From Flabesymbios commensalis (Eukaryota; Annelida; Polychaeta; Terebellida; Flabelligeridae): 64,000 nucleotides of DNA. Below the pieces are notes generated by a model. The model saw only the letters and a list, made by a program, of their open reading frames with translations. It had not been told where the DNA came from and ran no database searches. The position numbers and the translations under genes were made by a program. Shown here piece after piece: positions 33,374-54,752 of the stretch. The DNA is taken from contig OZ024914.1 in assembly GCA_964017125.1 (NCBI GenBank), positions 20,847,581 to 20,911,580 on the forward strand, given 5' to 3'. Within the stretch, counting starts at the first letter, position 1, and each line of letters starts with the position of its first letter.

Positions 33374-34002
33374 CATTCTCCACACATAGATGTCGCTCAG
33401 GTCAACCCCGCTCCCTCAGAGATTATATCTCTGATACCACACGCTCATTTCGCCGTATACACACATGGCGATTTACCAGATTTATCAGCCGCTAGTGAGC
33501 GTTACCACGTGATTTTATAACCATTCCTATAACCGCGGAACTATTTTGGTGTTCACCTCGACTCATTACTTATCCTTTTTTCAATATTTAATTTGATCTT
33601 AGAGTTTGCTACAGGTAAGGGTTATTTATTCTGTTTAGTAGTGGATAAATTGAACCAGCACAATTCGCATGTCATTCAGTATTTAATATTTACCAGTGTT
33701 TTGAAGCCGATTGTAAATTCTGTCAGAAAAACGTAAACATGGACCTTCTCACAGCAGCGCGTAGGCAGAAAAAGTAATCCATTGAATGTTTTCTATTTCT
33801 ATGTGAATAGAAACTTATATGTGGCGGAGTAGTGGTGTTTTATATTTGCCATATATATTCAGGACACTCAAGCGTGATTATAAGCCTACAGTTGTTATAT
33901 CAACAAAACTGCTCAAAATGAGCAGTTTTTGTCCAAACATGGCGTGTGGTTACAGAGAGAGAGCGGGTTGACCTGAGCGACATTATCTCTGAGGTCAGAA
34001 TG
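33374..34002. mobile_element. 629-bp element with 9-bp target duplication (copy B, inverted relative to A)
   Basis: Same termini as 2511-3105, flanked by GGCATGTGC. Copy B keeps the full right terminus with GTTGACCTGAGCGAC, which is missing from copy A. No coding capacity. Confidence 0.86.
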
Positions 34003-34053
34003 GGCATGTGCCGCAATCAGCACTGTCAAAGTCGCGGCCGCGATCAACAGGAT

Positions 34054-35648
34054 GGTAACCGGACGACTCGGACCCTATACCAACTCGGACCCTATACCAG
34101 CTCGGACACTAGACCAACTCGGACACTACCAACTCGGACACTACGCCAGACCAGCTCGGACCCTATACCAACTCGGACCCCATCATTATATAACCAACTC
34201 GGACACTACTCGGACCCAGCTGATAGGCTCTATAGTCTATGTAGACTATAGGCAGGTAGTTAGGTAAAAATAAACAACTCATAAAATAAAGTCAACACAG
34301 ATAGGCCTACTATAGTCTAGATCATTTCATCAGTATATATTTCATAAATCATTTCATCTGTATATTTTATAAATCATTTTCACATTTTTAATTAAATATT
34401 GTACATGTACATTATCATTGTCTACATTGTCTACATTTGAGGTCCATTAACACGGGAGCATGCTCTTAACAGGCTTCTGGCATCCCTTTCTCTGGCAGCA
34501 AACTCTCCCCAGTAGCGGAAGATTCTGCCTTGCAGGTTCGCATATCTGCGTCTGTGGTCTTGTCTGATTCTACCCTCGGATACCAGTTTTACCTCGATAT
34601 TCACAAGGCGAGCTTCATCATGCAGAAGACTGATGAGGTGGTAGATGTTCAGCTGATATCTTTTATCTGTGATACGTTTGTATGTAGTATGTAATATACA
34701 TGTTTTCCTCACATTGGAAATCATGAGTCCTGTTATTAAGCCTACGTCTGCTCCTGGGACAAGGTAATATTAAATACTATTTAACAAAATAGAAAAGAAC
34801 AAGACAATACAAGCAGCATGACCTGTGACAATATTTTTTATTAATTATCAAAACCAGAAAAAATAAAACAACATGGCGGTGACTAAGAGCAATCTCAACC
34901 CTAAGGTCCGAAAAAAACGCTCAGAACTTTTTATTGACTGTGCGGAAATGTATCAATAACATCAAATATTACATCAAAACACCACACACATTCCTTTTCA
35001 TTGACATTTCGCGAGCATTAGTGGAGCGACTTAATCAAAGATTCGCAACTCATCAAAGCCGTTGACATATTTCACGAGCGGCTCTCGCTGACAGGTCTGA
35101 ATTAGCGATCAACTCACATGAATCCTCATCACAACACCTGAGGTGCAAGGGGTGGAGCGGGTGAGTTCACCAAAGACTCGCAACTCATCAAAGCTGTTGG
35201 CATTTCACGAGCGGCTCTAGCTGTGAGTTCACAGCTAGTTAGACCCCTGGATATATTTTATTATTTGTTCTTGAATATGGGCCGTATTGTTAAAAGATAT
35301 TTTTGTTAAATAACTGATATTGCTGAAAAATTGATCACATTAATTTTAATCGTAGGCTCTTTTGGCTAAAAGATATTTTTTGTGTTAATACTAGGCAGTG
35401 CATGGTTGCTTGTTTGGATTGACGCGACAGACTTTTCAACTTTCCGTGCTTTAAAAATCATTTTAATTGAAAATGCAATTAAAATAGGCCTACATTTATA
35501 TTTATTCTTTGTAGGGTCCGAGTTGGTTTTAGACGTGTCGTACCCTATGCCAGCTCGGACACTATTCTACCATTACCAAGTCGGACACTGCCGTGAACCA
35601 ACTCGGACACAGGGTCCGAGTTGGTTAGGGTCCGAGTTGACCCGGAAC
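34054..35648. mobile_element. 1.6-kb foldback element with tandem-repeat termini and 9-bp target duplication
   Basis: CAACAGGAT flanks both sides (34045-34053, 35649-35657). Left terminus (to about 34210) is a run of CCAACTCGGACCCTATAC-like units; right terminus (from about 35513) holds them mostly inverted (GGGTCCGAGTTGG). Inside is a minus-strand frame, 34431-34724. Confidence 0.82.
34431..34724 (-). CDS. Unrecognised 97-aa open frame inside the foldback element
   Basis: Minus strand. Basic, Arg-rich middle (GRIRQDHRRRYANLQGRIF) and a likely helical C-terminal part (ARERDARSLLRACSRVN). No catalytic motif seen. It is the only non-repetitive frame in the element. It could be an exon of an element-encoded protein, a captured host exon, or chance. 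Confidence 0.3.
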   Translation of the reverse strand: MISNVRKTCILHTTYKRITDKRYQLNIYHLISLLHDEARLVNIEVKLVSEGRIRQDHRRRYANLQGRIFRYWGEFAARERDARSLLRACSRVNGPQM

Positions 35649-37079
35649 CAACAGGATAAGGGTTAAAGTCAATGAAAAACAGAGTGAAATAAGTAGATTT
35701 GGACTCATTAAATGACGTTTCCGTTTGAACTTTGAAATATGCAAAATTCCGTTTCACAGACAGAGGGTAGGCCCCCTTAATGCCTTATTATAACGTTACT
35801 TAGAAGTTAGATATAGATAGGCTTATAGTCTACTTATAGGCTTATATTCTGCGAATTCCGTCCATTTTCCGCGATCGCGGGAAATCATTGGCCCTAAAAA
35901 TGTATGAAATATAGTAGAAGTAACATTTAATCTGTCCCTTTTGCGTTGCATACGTGTTTTTCGCTAGCTCAATTTCGCTGTTACTTAGGCCTATGAGGCT
36001 ATGTTACAAAGGCAAAGCATCCTTTCTAAAAAAGACAACATGAATCTGTTTATTTATGCTTAACCCACCGTGACCAACAACTTCATAAGGATACAAATTA
36101 CTCATCTATAGTATCTGTTCAACTTGAGACCAAATATTTCCAAAACTTGATCTTTAACCCTTAGAGTGGTATCAAAATGTGGCATTTTGATTTAGTCTAC
36201 ACACTGTGAGTGGCAAGGGTTTTTGTCCAAAAAATATTAAGAAAATAGACATTTTGACTAATGCCCAACACTTTTAACAAATCAGTGGGAACCCAACCCA
36301 AATACAGGTGACATGGGTTGAGGTTGAGCTTCATATGGGAGTTACCCCAAGGTCATGGTAAGGTCATCTCAAGGTCACAGCAAGGTCAAATCAGCACGAA
36401 ACGGTCGAAAATAGCTTATTTTGTAGTTTTTCTACAATTATGTTTACTTGAAATGTCTATGATGGCTTCAAACCTACCTAGACTTCAACACGGACCTATA
36501 CCAAAACACCCCGAGAGTTTATAGAGGTAATATAAGGGTTCGGGGTTTTTTTACCCCCATCAAATCACCCTTGTGTCACCCCTGTCTGTTCCGGCAGAAA
36601 TAGTCCAAAAATATTTAAAAATATATATTTGGACTGATAGCCAGCACTTCCAATAAATCGGCCGGAAACCAACCCAAGTACATATGGTGACATGGACTGG
36701 GATAAGGCTTCATGGTGGAGTTACCCCAATGTCATGTGAGGGTCATCTCAAGGTCACAGCAAGATCAAATGAGCTCAAAACCGTTGAAAATAGCTTATTT
36801 TGTTGTATTTTGCTACAATTATGTTCACTTAAGATGCCTATGATGGATTGAAACTGACCTAGACCTCAACACGGACCTATATCAAAACACCCGAGAGGTT
36901 ATAGGGGTAATATAAGGGTTTGAGGGTTTTTACCCCAACCCCCTTCTCAAATCAAACTTGTGTCACCCCAGTCTAATATGGCAGTTCCAAAAATATTTCA
37001 AAATAGATGTATGCCGGTATTTGAACCAATGGCCAGTAGGCCCTACTTCCAATTAATCGATCTGACCTCAAACCAAGTA

Positions 37080-38107
37080 GGGGAGGACGGGGCATGTTCG
37101 AACACTGGGGCACGTTCGCACCCTGCTGGTAACTCAGAATTGAGGGCCACCTGGTGAATTAAAAATATAATTCATGATGTGCCTTTCCCCTGAGGCACTG
37201 TTTCTCCCAAAATTCATCAGCTACAGTTTTTTTGTTTTGCTCTCGATTCAAATAAGTGATTTTTATCTCATTTTATGTTATTTAGGTTAATTTTTCTAAA
37301 TACTGTGTGAACTACAGTTTAAGTAGTTAAGTAACCATTTGTTGTTCTATAAATAGAACACAGAGGTATACAACATACAGGGAGAGTATTTTTGAACCAT
37401 CACGCGGGGTACGGGCAATAATTGGGGTTGAAGCTAAAATGGCATTACGGGGCACGTTCAAACGCGTTCGGATATGCCCCGGTAAGGGTGTGAACATGCC
37501 CAAAACTAACCTCACAACCAATGGTCATAATAGCAACATAGTTTATCTTATTCACACATGTCCACACTCACCCATACATGCTGGCACTCACTCAGATACA
37601 CATTATCACACTTTTTTATACAACACATGCTGTTCTGTTTGGTAACCAGGCGGTTGGTGGATAACCGTGATAAATGCCGCCAGTGGTGTGCCGGTGGCCT
37701 GATGGACAAACTGCCATTGCCCACTGCTGGCAACGTTTTGGGAGACTGACAATGCGCTGCTACCTTGTGAAGGGCAACATCACACTGTTGCTATTTATGC
37801 AAAATGCAATAATAAAATACAAAGGATTGCTAATTATTGTCATTGTTGTATTGCACTTTAATAACCGGGGCATGCTCGAACGGTACTGGTCGGACATGCC
37901 CCAGAGGCGAGGCATGTCCGACCAGTCTGGCTGTAATCACATTTTGCGCTATATTTTTTTAAATATACAAGACAACTAACTATAAATTTTAGTGGGGCAT
38001 CATACATGTGGAAGCACTATACGTATGCATTAATGAGTGATTTAGATAAATAGCTAGTGATCAGGTATGCACAATGTCTTAAGGGTTCGAACATGCCCCG
38101 TCCTCCC
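37080..38107. mobile_element. 1.03-kb TA-flanked element nested in the tandem array
   Basis: Ends GGGGAGGACGGGGCATGTTC and GAACATGCCCCGTCCTCCC with TA on each side; neighbouring array units supply the empty site AAGTACACATGG. Internal GGGGCATG motifs repeat. No transposase frame found. Confidence 0.8.
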
Positions 38108-38805
38108 TACACATGGTGACATGGGTTGGGGTTGGGTTTCATAGGGGTGTTACTCCAAGGTCATGGTAAGGTCATCTTAAGGTCACAGCAAGGTCAAATC
38201 AGCTGAAAATGGTTGAAAATAGCTTATTTTGGTTATTTTTGCTACATTTATGTGCATGATGTCTATGGTGGCTGGAAACCTACCCAGACTCCAACACCGA
38301 CCTATACCAAAACAACCTATACCAAGTTATAGGGGTGATATAAGAGTTGGAGGGTTTTTACCCCAATCAAATCACCCTTTTGTCACTCCTGTCCGATATG
38401 GCAGAATTGGACCAAAACGGCCTAGGACACTGATTGTTATGTTTTGACCAATGGCCAGTATACATTAATTACATCTGATAAAGCCCAACCTAAGTACACA
38501 TGGTGACATGGGTTAGCCTTGGGTTAGCCTTCACATTGGTGTTACCCGGGGGTCATGACAAAGTCATCCCAAGGTCACAGCAAGGTCAAATCAGCTCAAA
38601 ACAAACTAGTTTTTGTTGCTTTTTATATGATGCTGTTCACAGGTTCGCCTGAAAAGTCACTTAAGATTGAAAGCCACCTGGACCGCAGCACAGACCTATA
38701 CCAAGACACGCCCCAAAAGGATTCAGGGGTAATAAATGGATTGTAAGAGTCATACCGCATTATATCACCATTATGTCAGAAATGGACCTAATAACACACT
38801 GATTA

Positions 38806-39286
38806 GGCCTAAAAAAAAATATTGTTTGTTTCCGATTTCCGACCGACCCTATCAAAACATGTGCGACCCAAATTTATTTTATCGATTTTCAAATTTTTTT
38901 TTTTTTTTTTTTTTTTAGGGAATCCATATTGTTAAGGATGATTTACCGACTGTAATCAAAGCAACTCTTTTTTTTTTTTTTTTTTCTCAGGGAATCCATA
39001 TTGCTGAGGATGATTTACCGACTGTAATCAAAGTAACTCTTTTAAAAAACATTACGAAAAGAAGAGGGGGGTCAAAAAGCATTAAAAAAAAAAAATCACC
39101 ATAAATGTAATGTACAGATAAGACATGCATGGAAGTGAATTTGGCGCCAAATAGAATAAAATAAAATTCTTACCTACCGATTGGTCGAAGTGACAAAAAA
39201 TAAAATAAAAAATAAAATAAATTTCCTACCTACCCACTGGTTAAAATGACAACAAATCGGAAACAAACATATATTTTTTTTTGGCC
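38806..39286. mobile_element. 481-bp Harbinger-like MITE (TTA target duplication) nested in the tandem array
   Basis: Terminal repeats of about 30 bp beginning GGCCTAAAAAAAAATA and ending TATTTTTTTTTGGCC, flanked by TTA. Contains an internal duplicated block (GGGAATCCATATTG) behind poly-T runs. Confidence 0.72.
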
Positions 39287-41281
39287 TTATTATATTTTGA
39301 CCAATGACCAGCATGCCTACTTTAAATACATCTGCTAAAGCCCAGCCCACGTAAACATGGTGGCATGGGTTGGGGTTGGGTTCATAGGGGTGTCACCTAA
39401 TGTCATGGCAAGGTCATCTGAATGTCATTTGAAAGTTACAACAAGGTCAAGTCAGCTCAAAACGGGTAAAAATAGCTTGTTTTTTTACAATTCTGTTCAC
39501 TTCAGATGTTTATGATAGCCAAGACCCGCCTAAACCCCAGCAAGGAGCTATATCGAAACGCCACAAGAGGTTGCAGGGGGTAATGTAAGGGTTGGAGGGG
39601 TTTTACCCCAGTCAAATCACCCTTTTAAAAGTCTGATAGACCCCTATGTCAGAAATTGATGAAAAAAAAACATTTGATAGCTATGATTTGACCAATGACC
39701 AGTAGACCTACTTTAACTACATCTGATGAAGCCCAACCCAAGTAAACAATGTGACGGGTTATGGCTGAACTTTATACGGGTGCTACTCTTAAGATCATGG
39801 CTAGATCATATTAAGGTCACAGTAAGGTCAAATCAGCTGAGGGCATTGACTATTTATGTTGTGACAATGTGGTAGTGATAATTCCGACAGGTCACTGGGT
39901 ATTTATGTTATAATGTATACATGTGTTAGTGAGAGTTTCATGAGGGCACTAAGTAGGCATACCAGTAGTATGTGTTATCATAGTGATAGTTCCCAGATCC
40001 CCTTTACGGCACAGATAATATATCTTAATATGTGGTACAATAACGATAATGAGGGCACTGAATAGACCTACTTCAACATTGTGTAACATCATGAACATAA
40101 GCGCCTTTGTCAATTTAGGTAGCCTATGTTGAAAAATGTTAGTTCTCTAAGCTTAAGTCACTATATATACTGATATATAGGCCTAAGTGTTCATAATACA
40201 TGCTCATATATGCATGACAAATTTGTAGGCATAGTTCTATTTGTAGAATGCGGGTATTTTTCACTATCTCAACGATTCTACTTTGACTTTCAGTTCAAAT
40301 TATTTCCCCCAACCCAGACTATAGTTATAAAATATGAGGCTATATAATAGGAATGATATAGACCTTTTAATTGTAATAACCTATTGTAGGGCTTGCCTCA
40401 GGAGGCTTATACATTGCTACTTGGTGAGTAGGCCTACCATGGGGCGCGGGCCTACTGTACCACGCTGGCAGTAGGCCCCGGCAGTAGGCATGCGCAAGTC
40501 CAATGCACATTTCGTTTGTACCTTCTGGGAACTAGCGTCTAAAAAAAGACATATAGGATGACAGTACATGTACTTTTTAACGTAGAGACTACTACTTCAG
40601 TTTATTGTTACAAAATAATAATTATATTGTGTAGGCCTACATATGTTAATCTGCAAAGCCAAAATACAGTATATGCTTACTTTACAAGTAAGCAGATACT
40701 GCCTTTGGTTTTGCACAGGAGTATGCTGGTGTAGGCCTACGACATATATAATGAAGCTCATAGAAATTATTAGCCAAGTAATTAGCCAAAACTCGTTCTA
40801 TGCGTTGAAAAAAATGTTTTAGTAATTACCGGGGTATTTGCAAAAAGGGAAACCAGCTATAGGGCATCCGGTAGTCGTAGAAGGGCTTTATCAATTTTGA
40901 GCGACATTGATAAATAAACGGCCGAGATATCGCAATCGGCAAAGAGACGTCTGTTGCGCCGACATCGTAATTTTTGATTGACAAATTGGCATTTAATTGG
41001 CTATTTTAACCGTGTCGTGGTTAGCTCATTTCTCATTAGATCTTTCTAAAAACTTAGGCAGTGGGCAATCTATATTAGTCAAAAGGCTCTACAAATTGTC
41101 AGCGAAATGAGTAGATAAACGATCGAGATATCGCGATGTACAGTGTACACACCGACCACCCGTTTCGTCGACATAGTCATTTTTCGACTTTCTGTGTCAT
41201 AGCGGCAGCAGCAAAACATTGTCACCATAATTTTCGCCAGTATTAATATCTTATCACCAAATCTATTCCTTTATAATAAAT

Positions 41282-41444
41282 CAGGGGCGAATCCAGAGGG
41301 GGGCGCAGGGGCGCACGCCCACCCCTTTTTGTGCCAATTTTATTAAAAAGCCCCATAAATTGGCCGAAATAGGCCTAGATGCCAAAAAGCTTGCCCCAAA
41401 TCTCTACGACCCCCCCCCCTTTTCAAATCCTGGATCCGCCCCTG
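41282..41444. mobile_element. hAT-like MITE, 163 bp
   Basis: Ends CAGGGGCGAATCCAGA and TCCTGGATCCGCCCCTG. No clear target duplication is left. Confidence 0.6.
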
Positions 41445-42206
41445 TCAATGTCGAAATGGCAAACGGGTAGGGCGGGCCCTGTATACTGTATCTAGACATA
41501 TATTGCAGTTAAAGCTAAATTAGTTACCAGGCATCTTTATAAAACACGAGTATAGGCCTACTGATTATTTGACATGCTGCAATCATGAATATAGCCACTT
41601 TTTGACCCAGACCTAAAATTCTAGTCATACTGTCCATTATATCGGTTATTCCCTCAGGATCCTAGCCAGGGCGTCTTTATGTATGTTGTGTTTCTGTCTG
41701 GCCGTCGCCACTTTAGTTTCACTTCGAGTTTAAATTTGACCAAAGGCGCTAAAAAGAGATGGTAGGCATAGATGGGCTGTAGCGCTGCAAGTCCGGCCCC
41801 ACAGACGGCAACATGTTAGCTTGCACAAATTATTACATTATTATTTATCCTATTCACAATTGATTTGTTGTTTATTATCTCAACAAATTGATTTTTATAT
41901 ACTTATAATATCACTTTAACAACATATTGGACAAGTCATATGGGTTCTTAGTCGATAAATATTGATTTTTGAAAGAATTTCAATGTCCTGCATATAAAAA
42001 GCAAATCTGTATTTATGAAACGGTTCAGACCCGAAATATCGGGTTTGGCCCAAATACGTTCACCGATATATCGGGTTTGACCACTCTAAGGGTTAAACAC
42101 ACCTTTAGTTCCCAGTTATTTAGTTCCCAGTTAACAGTTATTTAATTGGATAATAAAACAGATTAAGTCAAAAGGTTAAATGCTAAATTTCACTGAGAAT
42201 TAATGT

Positions 42207-42236
42207 ACGTTCTGGCTTCAATTTATAGACTGCAAT

Positions 42237-42254
<18 letters not shown>
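42207..42254 (+). promoter_or_regulatory. Short upstream ORF overlapping the TYMS copy 2 start
   Basis: A 4-base insertion (ACGT) relative to copy 1 shifts the upstream ATG out of the main frame. The resulting 15-codon frame ends in TGA after the main ATG. It matters only if transcription starts upstream of 42207 and no acceptor at 42222-42228 removes it. Confidence 0.45.
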
Positions 42255-51406
<9,152 letters not shown>

Positions 51407-52101
51407 TTTTACAATCATTTGTAATCATCGTCACCTTGGGACTGAAAGTGTGAATACCTTACTTTGCAAAGTGACAGATACACTCTTTCAGTTCCAATGA
51501 TATATCTGCTTGTGTACACTGATGCAAGAAACAGTTATCGCTATCTCAGCACATAAAATGCTTCAGTTCTTGTACTTCCAGGGCAGCTGGTCAAATGGTG
51601 TGATAATTACTTTTTTCTTACTTATTAATTTACCCAAATGTGTTCAACAGGAAGTATCTCAAAATATTTTATGAATATAAATATTATTTACTTAACCAAA
51701 TGTGTTCAGCATCAATTCTGATCAATATTTTCAAAATAATTTTCATGTTATTTTTATATGAACATGATTATTGTCATTTGTGACAAGTGTAACTGTTTAA
51801 AGTTCCTTCATATTCCAATTTAATTTACTGGATATTTATAAAATGCATGTACTAAACTCATATAATTTTTTTAGGCCGGCTCTGTACATAATGTTTTTGT
51901 GAACAGGACATTCTTCAAAGATTACTTTTCATGATGGGTTAAGGTGATAGTAAAGTCCATCTTCTCCAGTACATGAATCTAATGAATTAGAAGCTTAGCT
52001 CATACCCTAACTTTTAGAATGGCCTCAGAATACGGTCCTTGTTATCTCGGGCTCGCTCTCGAATGAGTTAATGTTTGTTACATGTACTCCCGACTCTGTA
52101 T

Positions 52102-52107
52102 AATAAA
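52102..52107 (+). promoter_or_regulatory. Candidate polyadenylation signal of TYMS copy 2
   Basis: AATAAA with the same GT-rich downstream stretch as in copy 1, about 700 bases after the stop; the shorter distance reflects a deletion in this copy's 3' region. Confidence 0.4.
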
Positions 52108-52405
52108 TCATTATATTTGTAGTCTGGTTGTAGTCTACGTTTTTGTTAAAGACGCAGGTGCAGAGATGCTAACCCTTCCGATTTTATCGGGAGAATAATA
52201 ATGACAATGACGATGTTCTCACATGTTTTGGCGAGGGGGCTCTCCCACAGCTTGAGAGACTGGTGCCTCTGACTTGGAACTGCCAAATTTTGCACATTTT
52301 CAAAGCGAACCACTTAATTCACAATGTCCAAATTCGTGGCAGGATTAGTTGTAAGGACACATTCCACACTCAGAACCCGCCCCCCCCCCCCCCCCGCCGC
52401 GGTCT

Positions 52406-52500
52406 GCTACCATCCCAGTCAGCAGGACACAATGTTGGTTAAATGTTGGTCCACCGTCTGCGACACTGTCCAAACATTGTGTTAGTGTATGTGCTGGGAT
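52406..52500. mobile_element. Short palindromic MITE, paralogue of 26667-26762
   Basis: Same family and same flanks as in duplication unit 1, preceded by a poly-C tract. Confidence 0.65.
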
Positions 52501-52920
52501 AGCGAAGCCCCCCTCCCCAGATAGCAATGCGCCAAGGTCACATATATACTGTATAAACCACAACCATGTCTGTTAAAATGCAAGATTTCTTACAAAACCC
52601 CATGTGCCGTTAATGACCAAGCATTCAGAGTGAACATTATTGGAGGCATGACTATTTTCCATTAAATTGAGCTCACGACCTTCTTGGTGGCTACTGAACT
52701 CTGTATTCTATGAATTTTAGGTTTTAAAATGGAAAAAAAAATATATAAAGCTGAAAAATTCAGAATGCCCTCCTTTATTAATTGTAAAAAGTCCAAAGTT
52801 TCCTCTGAGCCGAACATCCTTTTTATCCCCTGCCGGTAGGCATGGTAGGTGAAAGGGGATATTAGTTGCACCGGGATTCTGTCGGCGTCACGTTTTCTTG
52901 TATTTTTTTTGAATTTTTAA

Positions 52921-54069
52921 AGGTTCCTACATTGAAGTCTATTCTGGTATAGAGTTTCCAAAACATGACTTTCAGTTTAATTATGATACAAAATACCGTG
53001 TATACGTGGCCATACTGCATCATTCAGGACTCTCATATAGGATGTTTTAATGATTGTATGGCCGAATGATATTCAAACTGTAGCCATTTGAATTTTGTGT
53101 AAACACGCCATATGCTAATTTTGGTCACGTGAAGGTGGCGTACGCAAACCGAGAGAGTCTGACAAAGTTCAGTTGTAAACACACCAACCACTTCATGCTG
53201 TCACCAGCGCCACACCCACGAGCCTGTAGGGGGAGATTGCCTTTCTCACAGAATGAATATAGGGCCTACCTAACAGTTTACTTAAAAATGCCTGACAAAA
53301 ACTCATCGTCATCTCAGATTTTGAGATGCTGTGGCCAGTGAGAACACACGCTTGATAGTTTGCCAGCTTAGACCCGCCGCGTGCAGCTGTCATGTGGGCA
53401 GCTGTATGGTGGTAATGTGTATGAAAAATACGCGCCAATACACACCCAGCAAACACGAGGCATTCACCCAATTCTGTTTTAATGTTGGTCCACCGTCTTC
53501 GACGCTGGCCCAACATTAAAACAGCATCGGGTGAATTCCTCGTGTTGTTGGGCAGGGTCGTCTTCGCCCGGTGCACGCTACCGCCAGTCTGTGCCGCAAG
53601 GCGGGAATCTGCCAACAGTCATGACAGTATGCCTACCAAGCTGCAGATAACCCCACAGATAGGCCTATCGCCTACCGACCCCACATCAGGCTTCTGAAAC
53701 TATAGATATGTTAACATCTCAGTTAAAGTAAGGCACAATTATCATCTAACCGTAATAACCCTGTCTAGTGTAGGCCACTTTTGACTTGAAAAACGGCTCA
53801 GCCATTCCATTGCTCGTTTGTTTACTGAACTGTCAAAAATAGACACAGCCACATCACCACTGATCACATGATCGGCACATGACACATGCATGCTCTATTG
53901 TTGATTGATAATGCCTCGCAACTTGTGGGTCACATTGGAGAATTGTTGAATGACTATACTGCATTTTAAAGTCGTTTTGGCGGCGATATTTATCAAAATA
54001 AATATCAATAATAGATAAATCAGGCCTTATAGCCAATTTTATAGTCTCATTACTTCCAGGTGTGTACCT
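52921..54069. mobile_element. 1.15-kb TTAA-flanked element near the end of duplication unit 2
   Basis: Left end AGGTTCCTACA after TTAA, right end TGTGTACCT before TTAA. Unit 1 is uninterrupted at the same place (27206-27210). A palindromic MITE is nested at 53441-53556. Frames inside are not recognisable proteins. Confidence 0.68.
53441..53556. mobile_element. Short palindromic MITE nested in 52921-54069
   Basis: Near-perfect palindrome with CACCCAGCAAACACGAGG at the left and CCTCGTGTTGTTGGGCAGG at the right. Confidence 0.72.
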
Positions 54070-54115
54070 TTAACATGACATTTCTAGCAACATGGAGATG
54101 TGCAAGTGATTTTCA

Positions 54116-54451
54116 CTCCAAGTTTTTAGTTTGACTTTCAAGAGAAACGTCTGTCGTTAACTTCCGCTTTACATCTGTTCTGCCTGTGCAAAGTCAAAAG
54201 GCATTATCTGCTCCCTGGTAAACTAGACATTTACTGCTTCTTAACTGGCTCCTCTTGCCATGGCGCTACCAAAAGGTCGTATTTGCTAACTTGTGAATCA
54301 AGTATATACTTCCTTTAAGCTGATGTCACTGCCTCCTTCTTGTTAGTAACAGCATGTTCAATAGACAGTATCTGCACACTTGTGAAATAAGCAGATAATT
54401 GGTTTTGCTGTGAGCAGAAGCGTTCTATGTCATGCTTGTTCTAGGCGGTCA
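54116..54451. other. No gene seen
   Basis: Unique sequence following the end of duplication unit 2. Confidence 0.45.
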
Positions 54452-54752
54452 ACATAATGCACTGACCCAATGTTGGTTAAATGTTGTGCCATCATTTATA
54501 ACACTGTTCCAACATTAAAGTAACATTGTGTCAGTGTATCAAGTTGCCTGTGCCTCCCACGAAAATGAGATGTTTAGCCAATGCTGTTGAGCCAGGGTTG
54601 TAGATGATGGACCAGCATTAAACTAGCATTGTGTGAGCATATATCGTGCTAAGGCCATTCTATTGGTAGGCCAATGCTGTCCCAGTGTTGTAAACGATGG
54701 GCCACCATTAGGCTAACATTGTGTCAATGTCTCGTGTTTGCTGTGTGGCTGT
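54452..54752. mobile_element. Cluster of three short palindromic MITEs
   Basis: Three successive members (about 54452-54541, 54576-54640, 54660-54752), each with ATTGTGT and CCAATG(T/C)TG arms; the last ends TCGTGTTTGCTGTG. Confidence 0.6.

Larger units (their letters stand above)
36240..39840. repeat. Tandem array of six ~385-bp units
   Basis: Units are marked by TGACATGGGTTGGGGTTG-like sequence near 36307, 36686, 38114, 38501, 39354 and 39750, each with AAGGTCACAGCAAGGTCAA and TTACCCC. Removing the two nested elements at 37080-38107 and 38806-39286 restores spacing of 369-398 bp. Confidence 0.85.
36158..42092. mobile_element. 5.9-kb TTAA-flanked (piggyBac-like) element upstream of TYMS copy 2
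   Basis: Ends CCCTTAGAGTGG and CCACTCTAAGGG, flanked by TTAA on both sides; copy 1 has a single TTAA at the matching place. Interior: six tandem units of about 370-400 bp plus nested MITEs, then about 2.2 kb (39840-42080) with one hAT-like MITE. No transposase seen; presumably mobilised in trans. It lies about 140 bp upstream of the copy 2 start codon. Confidence 0.85.

Noticed and set aside
53193-53615. 140-codon minus-strand frame
   Set aside because: Lies within a TTAA-flanked element and crosses a palindromic MITE; translation resembles no known family.
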